From DATBGS01 sp036557885 (GTDB taxonomy: Bacteria; Chloroflexota; Ktedonobacteria; Ktedonobacterales; DATBGS01), in contig DATBGS010000083.1 of NCBI GenBank assembly GCA_036557885.1, positions 1 through 6,611 of the forward strand: DNA of 6,611 nt, in the 5' to 3' direction. Below the pieces are notes generated by a model. That model did not search any database, was not told the DNA's origin, and saw only the letters and a program-made list of their open reading frames with translations. This document shows positions 1 to 4,020 of the stretch, one piece after another (the stretch's first letter is position 1; every line of letters begins with the position of its first letter). The position numbers and the translations under genes were made by a program.

Positions 1-709
1 GCCGCCCGCTCACCAGCAGCACCCGCTCCGAGAGTGGCAGCGCGCCATCCAGCAGGGAGCGGCCCACCAGCTTATCCACCGCGTTGTGGCGCCCTACGTC
101 TTCACGTAGATGCAGCAGTGTGCCGCTGGTATCGAAGAGAGCGGCGGCGTGCAGCCCGCCCGTGTGCGCAAAGACCTGCTGCCCGGCACGCAGGCGCTCT
201 GGGAGGGCGCAAAGCGTGGCGGGAGCCAGCCGCAGCGCGCCATCGGGCAGGGGCGGCAGCGTCGCGCAGGCGGTTTCTACGCTGTTTTTGCCGCAGACAC
301 CGCAGCTCGCGTTCACGGCAAACTGGCGCGAATAGCCTTCTTCCTGCACGCGGCGGGGCAGGTCCACGCCAGGGGCGGCGCGCACCTCCAGCACGTTATC
401 GGAGGGCAGACCGTCGCGGTCACTGCCGGGGGCAAAGCCGAGCAGTTCGCGCGGGTCGCGCACAATGCCTTCGCCGTAGAGAAAGCCAGCCGCCAGTTCT
501 TCGTCGTGGCCGGGCGTGCGCATAATCGCGGCCAGCGGCGCGGCAGTTGCGCTCAGGCGCAGTTCCAACGGTTCTTCGGCTGCCACTTCATCACGCGCGA
601 CGCTGGAGGCCGCGCCATTCCAATGCACCATTTCCACGCGCACCTGGCGCAGCGGGTCCAGCGCAGAGCGCAGCGGCGCGTCCAGCGGGTCAGGAGAAAT
701 TGTGTCCAT
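1..709 (-). CDS. fdhD: FdhD, formate dehydrogenase sulfurtransferase (C-terminus off window)
   Basis: FdhD takes sulfur from a cysteine-desulfurase persulfide and passes it to the molybdenum (bis-MGD) cofactor, which formate dehydrogenase needs for activity; it acts in the cytoplasm. The reading frame is open from the ATG at 709-707 to the window edge, giving 236 residues. Family marks seen: EEPLELRL near residue 45; TPGHDEELAAGFLYGEGI at about 65-82; the paired-cysteine motif SCGVCGK with Cys136 and Cys139, which matches the conserved CxxC loop; FAHTGGLHAAALFD; and EDVGRHNAVDKL just before the edge, where the sequence stops at LLVSGR. Compared with the ~277-residue E. coli protein, roughly the last 50-60 residues are missing because the window ends, not because the gene is broken. 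The start is supported by GAGG (minus strand, at 717-720) 7 bases upstream. No formate dehydrogenase gene is visible; it may lie further left. Confidence 0.95.
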   Translation of the reverse strand, partial: MDTISPDPLDAPLRSALDPLRQVRVEMVHWNGAASSVARDEVAAEEPLELRLSATAAPLAAIMRTPGHDEELAAGFLYGEGIVRDPRELLGFAPGSDRDGLPSDNVLEVRAAPGVDLPRRVQEEGYSRQFAVNASCGVCGKNSVETACATLPPLPDGALRLAPATLCALPERLRAGQQVFAHTGGLHAAALFDTSGTLLHLREDVGRHNAVDKLVGRSLLDGALPLSERVLLVSGR

Positions 710-752
710 CACAGCACCTCGGCGGGTAGAAGCAAAAGACGGCTTTATTGAT

Positions 753-781
753 ACTATAGCATTGTTTGCGCTTTCTGGCAG
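753..781 (-). promoter_or_regulatory. Likely sigma-70-type promoter of fdhD
   Basis: Reading leftward, CTGCCA (781-776, 4 of 6 to TTGACA) is separated by 17 bases from TATAGT (758-753, 5 of 6 to TATAAT). Transcription would begin near 746, giving a short leader of about 37 bases before the fdhD ATG at 709. The -10 match and spacing are good, the -35 is mediocre. Confidence 0.5.
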
Positions 782-814
782 CGGCCCCGTCGCTCCATCA
801 CAGACGACAACCTT

Positions 815-837
815 TTGCGAAATTGGTCGCAATTTTT
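815..837 (+). promoter_or_regulatory. Palindrome plus T5 abutting a promoter: operator or terminator
   Basis: TTGCGA (815-820) and TCGCAA (827-832) form a perfect 6-bp inverted repeat around AATTGG, followed directly by TTTTT (833-837). Two bases later the -35 hexamer of the rightward promoter begins. As RNA it would be a small terminator-like hairpin, but no rightward transcript is known to arrive here, so a two-fold regulator site just upstream of the promoter is at least as likely. The T-rich stretch could also act as an UP element. Confidence 0.4.
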
Positions 838-838
838 A

Positions 839-867
839 TTGACGAATAGGCAAACATCCGCTATACT
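839..867 (+). promoter_or_regulatory. Strong rightward sigma-70-type promoter
   Basis: TTGACG (839-844, 5 of 6 to consensus) lies 17 bases before TATACT (862-867, 5 of 6). Transcription should start near 874. The first substantial gene downstream is the antirepressor-like protein at 1328, so its leader would be about 450 bases long and would contain the complement of the leftward small RNA, the DnaA boxes and the palindromic repeats. Confidence 0.6.
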
Positions 868-920
868 TCTCTCAACAGCTGGTTGGGCATTCCTGACTTG
901 CTGCCTGCCAGTTGGCAAGT

Positions 921-964
921 AAAAAAGGCGCGGCGACGCCAATCTCTTTGAAAGGCGCCGCCGC
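921..964 (-). terminator. Intrinsic terminator, leftward
   Basis: On the minus strand GCGGCGGCGCC (964-954) pairs with GGCGTCGCCGC (940-930): 11 consecutive pairs including one G-U, with a 13-base loop. GCC and then TTTTTT (926-921) follow. On the plus strand the same G-U position would be an A-C mismatch and no T-run follows, so the element points leftward. Confidence 0.65.
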
Positions 965-1026
965 TGTCAGTAGTTCGAGAGCCTGACGGCTCTGAGTCAA
1001 GGTGAAGGTTTTGAGAGTTGCCTTCT
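921..1026 (-). ncRNA. Candidate ~106-nt structured small RNA or fdhD leader
   Basis: This stretch is bounded by a near-consensus leftward promoter (1062-1033) and an intrinsic terminator ending in T6 (926-921). The predicted RNA folds in segments: a 5' element with GAAGG (1025-1021) pairing with CCTTC (1008-1004); a 6-bp hairpin AGAGCC-GTCA-GGCTCT (993-978); and the 11-bp terminator stem (964-954 with 940-930). The GTCA loop of the middle hairpin is complementary to TGAC at 969-966, so an alternative or pseudoknot pairing is possible. No ribosome site precedes an ORF inside it. I do not recognise a known RNA family. It could be a free small RNA, an antisense regulator of the rightward transcript, or an attenuated leader for fdhD, whose start lies 212 bases beyond the terminator. 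Confidence 0.5.
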
Positions 1027-1032
1027 CCAGAC

Positions 1033-1062
1033 ATTATAGGCAGCATCGGCTGCACCCGTCAA
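1033..1062 (-). promoter_or_regulatory. Strong leftward sigma-70-type promoter
   Basis: Minus strand TTGACG (1062-1057) with an 18-base spacer and a perfect TATAAT (1038-1033). The expected start is near 1026-1028. It is the best promoter match in the window and is aimed at the candidate small RNA and, beyond it, fdhD. The nearest DnaA box begins 17 bases upstream of its -35. Confidence 0.65.
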
Positions 1063-1078
1063 TCCGAGAAGGGGCAGG

Positions 1079-1165
1079 TTATCCACAAAACGTTCGCCGG
1101 AATGAAGGGAGGGATGCGCAAGGGGAACAAAGTTATCCACAATTTGCGCCAACGAGTTATCCACA
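1079..1165 (+). promoter_or_regulatory. Cluster of three consensus DnaA boxes
   Basis: TTATCCACA, a perfect match to the DnaA box consensus TTATNCACA, occurs three times in the same orientation: 1079-1087, 1133-1141 and 1157-1165. The last two lie 24 bases apart within a longer shared sequence (GTTATCCACAATTT followed shortly by TGCG). A 9-mer repeated three times in under 100 bases is very unlikely by chance. Known roles of such clusters are replication origins, DnaA titration or reactivation sites, and DnaA-regulated promoters. No dnaA, dnaN or rep gene is visible, so the role is open. Confidence 0.7.
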
Positions 1166-1186
1166 ATTTTTGCGAAGGGGCTATCG

Positions 1187-1256
1187 GTTGGATTTCAACC
1201 GGTGGGTTCAACCCACCAGTTGGATTTCAACCGGTGGGTTGAACCCACCGGTTGAA
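1187..1256. repeat. Tandem 32-bp palindromic repeat (two copies)
   Basis: Two head-to-tail copies of a unit starting GTTGGATTTCAACC and running into GGTGGGTT-S-AACCCACC begin at 1187 and 1219, a period of 32. The second copy extends to a perfect 15-bp inverted repeat around one central base: TTCAACCGGTGGGTT (1226-1240) and AACCCACCGGTTGAA (1242-1256). The first copy has the same left arm (1194-1208) and two mismatches in the right (1210-1224); the central base differs, C against G. This looks like an extragenic palindromic repeat family. It lies between the DnaA boxes and the antirepressor-like gene, within its expected leader. Confidence 0.85.
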
Positions 1257-1327
1257 GCAGCAGACCTTGAAAACACCACCAGGCTTTTTTAGCAGCAATC
1301 TCGACACTACCAAAAAATGGAGGTGCA

Positions 1328-2263
1328 ATGGTGAAAACATCTCGAACACCCATCATTCCGTTCAAGCAGGCGATGATTCGCATTGCAGGGTATGAGATTC
1401 TGGCTATCTGTACAGCAGATGGAAACACTGCTGCTGGAGTTCGCATGATCTGCGATCTGCTCGGTGTAGACCGTCCTTCACAGATACACAAGCTGCAAAC
1501 TGATTCGGCGTTCCGCGATTGCCTAATTCTAGCACAAGTAGAAATTGCGGGGAAGCAGCGCGTGGCACATTTCATCATCGCAGAGTTTATCCCACTTTGG
1601 CTCAAAGGGATAGAGCCGAGCCGAGTTAAGCCAGAAGCCCGCGAAACGGTGGAGGAGTTGCGGAGCGTGGCGGTGCAGGCGCTGCGCGCCTTCTTCTTCC
1701 CAGGAGCGAAAACTCAGCAGCAATCTACGCCGCTCCCAAAGCCAGAAGCCCACCCGCTGCCCCCGCCAGACTTAACCTCCGTATCAGTCTATGACTTGCT
1801 CCGAGCGATAGCCAGGCACACCGAGACGGTAGCCAACCACCTGGAGCAGGAACATGGTGAAATGGAGGCGTGGAAGGTCGAGATTGACCGCGCGGTGATC
1901 AACCGTCTGGAGCAGGAACATCGGGAGATGGAAGCGTGGAAGGCGCAGATAGACCGCCAGCGCGACCAGGAGGCGGCATGGAAGGCGGAGATGCAGCACC
2001 AGTTGCAGTTGCAGCGCGAGCAGACGGAGGTCTTGTGGTCAGTGGTGCTGGGCAACGCCTCTGCTTCTGAGGAGGCGTTGAGCGCCGATCAACAGCAAGC
2101 ACTCCAACTCTTGCTGCACCACCAGCACAAGCTGACGGGCCAACCCCGCGCGACCATTCAGCGCGAACTGCTGGCAGTGGTGGGAGTAGCCGGGCTGAGT
2201 CATCTTCAGCAGAAGGACTGGAAGCAGGTCTTGGCCTGGTTTCGGCAGCGGCAGGGATGGTGA
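1328..2263 (+). CDS. P22-antirepressor-like N-terminal domain protein with coiled coil
   Basis: A 311-residue soluble protein. Residues about 15-125 match the phage antirepressor N-terminal family (P22_AR_N): a short leading segment, MICDLLGVDRPSQIHKLQTD (40-59), and a closing part with WLKGIEPSRVKPEARE (91-106), which resembles the family's WL-GI-x-RVKPELRE pattern. A Pro/Gln-rich linker (127-150) follows, then a charged helical region with a 22-residue duplication (172-193 and 194-215, both starting LEQEH), probably a coiled coil for self-association. The C-terminal domain (236-311, starting LWSV) is shared with the partial protein at the right end of the window. Phage relatives interfere with repressors; the role here is unknown and may be regulatory. 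GGAGG at 1319-1323 is only 4 bases from this ATG but 7 from GTG 1331, so a start one codon later is possible. Confidence 0.85.
   Translation: MVKTSRTPIIPFKQAMIRIAGYEILAICTADGNTAAGVRMICDLLGVDRPSQIHKLQTDSAFRDCLILAQVEIAGKQRVAHFIIAEFIPLWLKGIEPSRVKPEARETVEELRSVAVQALRAFFFPGAKTQQQSTPLPKPEAHPLPPPDLTSVSVYDLLRAIARHTETVANHLEQEHGEMEAWKVEIDRAVINRLEQEHREMEAWKAQIDRQRDQEAAWKAEMQHQLQLQREQTEVLWSVVLGNASASEEALSADQQQALQLLLHHQHKLTGQPRATIQRELLAVVGVAGLSHLQQKDWKQVLAWFRQRQGW
1841..1972 (+). repeat. In-frame 66-bp tandem duplication encoding the coiled coil
   Basis: Two 66-base units (1841-1906 and 1907-1972) each encode 22 residues beginning LEQEHxEMEAWKxxIDR. The opening bases CTGGAGCAGGAACAT are identical and divergence rises toward the end of the unit. 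A third partial AAWKAEM segment follows. In this gene family such units are likely to vary in number between copies. Confidence 0.8.
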
Positions 2264-2269
2264 TTGCTA

Positions 2270-2292
2270 GCCTGGATATTTAGCGGCCAGGC
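2270..2292 (+). terminator. Hairpin just after the antirepressor-like gene
   Basis: GCCTGG (2270-2275) and CCAGGC (2287-2292) form a perfect 6-bp stem with an 11-base loop, starting 7 bases after the stop codon. No T-run follows, so it is a weak terminator candidate, or a stabiliser of the transcript end. Confidence 0.35.
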
Positions 2293-2354
2293 ATGTAACT
2301 TCGTGACGAACGGGTCTTTAGAGAACGGCTGTCTCTCAAGGAAAGGCGCTGGTG

Positions 2355-2525
2355 ATGAAAAAGACCGTTTCTACCTATGTCCGGCTCGCGCTGCTGGTGC
2401 TGATGCTGGCGATTGGCGTACTGATGCTGGCGAGCTGCGGCGCTGGCTCTGGCAGCCCCGGCCCCTATGGGGTGCCGATCCCAACCCAGCCAACGACCGC
2501 CCCGCCAACTGACCCCGGCTATTAA
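2355..2525 (+). CDS. Small predicted lipoprotein, 56 residues
   Basis: A 56-residue ORF with a textbook lipoprotein signal: basic start MKKT, then Arg10; a hydrophobic stretch rich in Leu, Met and Ala (11-26); and the lipobox LASC with the acylated cysteine at Cys28. After cleavage only 29 residues remain, rich in Gly, Pro, Ser and Thr with no recognisable domain, so the mature product would be a short flexible lipopeptide tethered to the outer face of the membrane. AAGGAAAGG at 2338-2346 lies 8 bases before the ATG. It is followed after 28 bases by a strong hairpin, which makes it look like a complete transcription unit or the end of one with the upstream gene (91-base gap). Function unknown; I recognise the targeting signal, not a family. 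Confidence 0.7.
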   Translation: MKKTVSTYVRLALLVLMLAIGVLMLASCGAGSGSPGPYGVPIPTQPTTAPPTDPGY

Positions 2526-2553
2526 TGCCTGCGCGCGGACTGCCATGCCCCGG

Positions 2554-2605
2554 CGTTGAGAGGGTCAGTTTGCCCCTGAAAAGGGACAAGCTGACCCTCT
2601 CAACG
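2554..2605 (+). terminator. Near-perfect 52-nt hairpin with GAAA tetraloop
   Basis: Bases 2554-2568 (CGTTGAGAGGGTCAG) pair perfectly with 2591-2605. The stem continues inward in register through T-G, T-A, T-A and G-C, one C-A mismatch (2573/2586), then CCCT with AGGG, closed by GAAA (2578-2581): 23 of 24 positions pair. It ends the lipoprotein unit. No T-run follows, so termination by itself is uncertain; protection of the mRNA 3' end, or a structured RNA, are alternatives. Confidence 0.55.
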
Positions 2606-2658
2606 AGGCGCTCCAGACAAAAACGGGAGCAAAGCAGGAAGAGTCGCAGAAAAACCTC

Positions 2659-2687
2659 TTGACTTTTTAATCGTGGTGCGATATGCT
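2659..2687 (+). promoter_or_regulatory. Likely promoter of satP (long leader)
   Basis: TTGACT (2659-2664, 5 of 6), a 17-base spacer, and TATGCT (2682-2687, 4 of 6). Start expected near 2694, about 460 bases before the satP ATG. A perfect TATAAT also occurs at 2713-2718 but has no matching -35 at a normal distance. Confidence 0.5.
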
Positions 2688-2693
2688 TGTGGT

Positions 2694-3153
2694 ACGAGGC
2701 TCATCTGGCCTATATAATCTATCAACAAACCCTTCTAAAAAGCTCTTCTTGTCAAAATGCTCATCTCGTGGCACAATTACCCCTAATGGCACGAGCATAC
2801 TTCTGAACGTATGACCCTGACACTGCGACCCCATTCCATCCATACGGATGTTCCAGCTACACTTTGTGGGAGAGGTTGGGAGGCTGGGAGTAGACTTGAA
2901 AGGGGGTGATACTGTCGGGCGGTGGAGCAGTAACCCAGGTAAAACTGCGCCCTTTTCCTCCATCACAGATACTACGGCCTGGGTCGTTTCGTTTCTCCGC
3001 GCGCCCATCCACACGCCGCGCAGCCCCATGACACTGCGCGTATCCCTCGGTATTCCTTTCCCTTGCCGCGAGTGGCGCGGCGGATTCCATCGTTTTTCCG
3101 CTAAATGTGGAAGCCGATGGGGCTTCCAAACTTCGTAGTTAGGAGAAAATTCG
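2694..3153 (+). other. Long untranslated leader region before satP, no convincing gene
   Basis: This region holds no ORF with protein-like character and a good ribosome site. It does hold several pairings: CTCGTG (2765-2770) with CACGAG (2790-2795); AAAGGG (2899-2904) with CCCTTT (2950-2955) enclosing GCAGT (2927-2931) with ACTGC (2944-2948); and a competing ACTG at 2911-2914 that could pair with the same CAGT. The last hairpin is TGGAAGCC-GATGG-GGCTTCCA (3108-3128), a perfect 8-bp stem ending 12 bases before the satP ribosome site. I cannot match any known riboswitch. The leader could carry expression control for satP, or simply be decayed sequence. Confidence 0.35.
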
Positions 3154-3759
3154 ATGGCTCAAGCAACTGAGACCGCAACAAAAGTTGCGGTAGCTGACCC
3201 GGCACCCCTTGGACTCTTCGGATTTGCAACAACCACCCTTGTCCTCAGCGCGGCAAACTCCAACTTTACCGGGGTGAATGCTGGCGGCGCGTTGACCCTG
3301 GCTCTGGCATTTGGCGGTCTGGCCCAGTTGTTGGCGGGCATGTGGGAGTTTAAGAACGGCAACACCTTTGGTGGTGTGGCGTTCAGCTCCTATGGCACGT
3401 TCTGGATCTCCTTCTGGGCATTTCTCACTATTGGCCCGAACACCGCTTCCCTGGAATCAGGCGCGAACAACCTGGGCTGGTATCTGATCGGGTGGGCCGT
3501 TGTCACTGGCTTGCTGACCCTGGGGACGCTGCGACTCAATACGGGCCTGACGGTAGTGTTTGTCCTGCTGTTCATCACCTACCTGCTGCTCGCCATTGGC
3601 GCCTTCAATCCACCAGCAAAAGGCGAGCTACCCAGCCCCATCGCTGGCTACTTCGGCATTGCCACCGCTATTGCCGCGTACTACGTGGGCCTGGCTGGTG
3701 TCTTGCGCTCTGTTGGTGGGATGCAGTTGCCCGTTGGTGGGCCGCTGATGAAGGGCTAA
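3154..3759 (+). CDS. satP: SatP, acetate/succinate permease (GPR1/FUN34/YaaH family)
   Basis: SatP is an inner-membrane, proton-coupled importer of acetate and, in some members, succinate. The 201-residue product has the usual length and six predicted membrane helices at roughly 17-35, 44-64, 71-94, 107-126, 130-150 and 161-184. Signature motifs are present: DPAPLGLFGF (15-24), where the family typically has Asn at the first position and this copy has Asp; AFGGLAQLLAGMWEF (52-66), then GNTFGG; and FSSYGTFW (77-84). The start is set by AGGAG (3141-3145) 8 bases before the ATG. acs follows on the same strand after 261 bases, so uptake and activation of acetate are encoded side by side. The N-terminal 14 residues are polar and Ala/Thr-rich, as expected for a cytoplasmic tail. 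Confidence 0.95.
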   Translation: MAQATETATKVAVADPAPLGLFGFATTTLVLSAANSNFTGVNAGGALTLALAFGGLAQLLAGMWEFKNGNTFGGVAFSSYGTFWISFWAFLTIGPNTASLESGANNLGWYLIGWAVVTGLLTLGTLRLNTGLTVVFVLLFITYLLLAIGAFNPPAKGELPSPIAGYFGIATAIAAYYVGLAGVLRSVGGMQLPVGGPLMKG

Positions 3760-3813
3760 CGTTCGTCGGCATTCTTTAGAGGTTCTTTCTTTCAGTAAGC
3801 ACGGAACAGGGCG

Positions 3814-3900
3814 ATGGCTCAAGTTGATCGCGTTACAGCGATACGCCGCTCAGAGGCAACCACACCCAGAGCCGCCAGCCTTGTTCCGGCTCTTTTATGA
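3814..3900 (+). CDS. Possible 28-residue leader peptide upstream of acs
   Basis: A 28-codon ORF that starts ATGGCTCAA, the same nine bases as satP, and ends at TGA 3898-3900. Only a weak ribosome site (GGAACAGG, 3803-3810, 3 bases away) precedes it. Its last third overlaps the terminator-like hairpin at 3868-3896, an arrangement seen in attenuators. The peptide itself (Arg, Ala and Thr rich) shows no domain and no run of a regulatory amino acid. It may be chance. Confidence 0.2.
   Translation: MAQVDRVTAIRRSEATTPRAASLVPALL
3868..3896 (+). terminator. Weak intrinsic terminator between satP and acs
   Basis: AGAGCCG (3868-3874) pairs with CGGCTCT (3887-3893) around a 12-base loop, followed by TTT (3894-3896). 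The stem is short and the T-run modest, so it would terminate satP transcription only partly, or act as an attenuator ahead of acs. I see no convincing promoter for acs in the remaining bases to 4020. Confidence 0.45.
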
Positions 3901-4003
3901 GCGCCAGGCAGGAAGCCCCCATTTTCTGCGCGCTCGATGCAGCAGTGGGCGAGGGGAGACAGGTGAGCTTCTGCACGCTCCACGCCCCAAGAATAGCTAT
4001 GGT

Positions 4004-4011
4004 AAGGAGGT
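4004..4011 (+). promoter_or_regulatory. Strong ribosome binding site for acs
   Basis: AAGGAGGT, a full anti-16S match, lies 9 bases before ATG 4021. It supports the long form of Acs over the internal ATG at 4129, which has AGGAG (4113-4117) at a looser 11-base distance. Confidence 0.7.
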
Positions 4012-4020
4012 TTCGCGCGT

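Noticed and set aside
72..80. TTATCCACC as a fourth DnaA box
   Set aside because: One mismatch at the last base, lies inside fdhD coding sequence, and is far from the cluster.
34..751. Several plus-strand ORFs opposite fdhD
   Set aside because: Arg/Ala-rich shadow frames; the minus-strand frame carries all the FdhD motifs.
861..1055. 64-codon minus-strand ORF across the candidate small RNA
   Set aside because: Its first ATG lies upstream of the expected RNA start, internal ATG overlaps the -10 box, and the frame runs through the terminator; no ribosome site.
1079..1165. Chromosomal oriC
   Set aside because: No dnaA, dnaN, gyr or rpmH nearby and only three boxes; origin activity stays a hypothesis rather than an annotation.
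1187..1256. CRISPR-like tandem repeats
   Set aside because: Only two head-to-tail copies with no unique spacers; the unit is a long palindrome.
2713..2718. Perfect TATAAT as a separate satP promoter
   Set aside because: No -35 hexamer at 16-19 bases; the nearest candidate (TTGTGG) is 20 bases away and matches 3 of 6.
2899..2955. Known riboswitch (cobalamin, glycine, ZTP) in the satP leader
   Set aside because: The conserved cores of these classes are not present; only generic base pairing is seen.
2667..3029. 120-codon minus-strand ORF in the satP leader
   Set aside because: No recognisable domain, GAGGG is 14 bases from the ATG, and composition is not protein-like.
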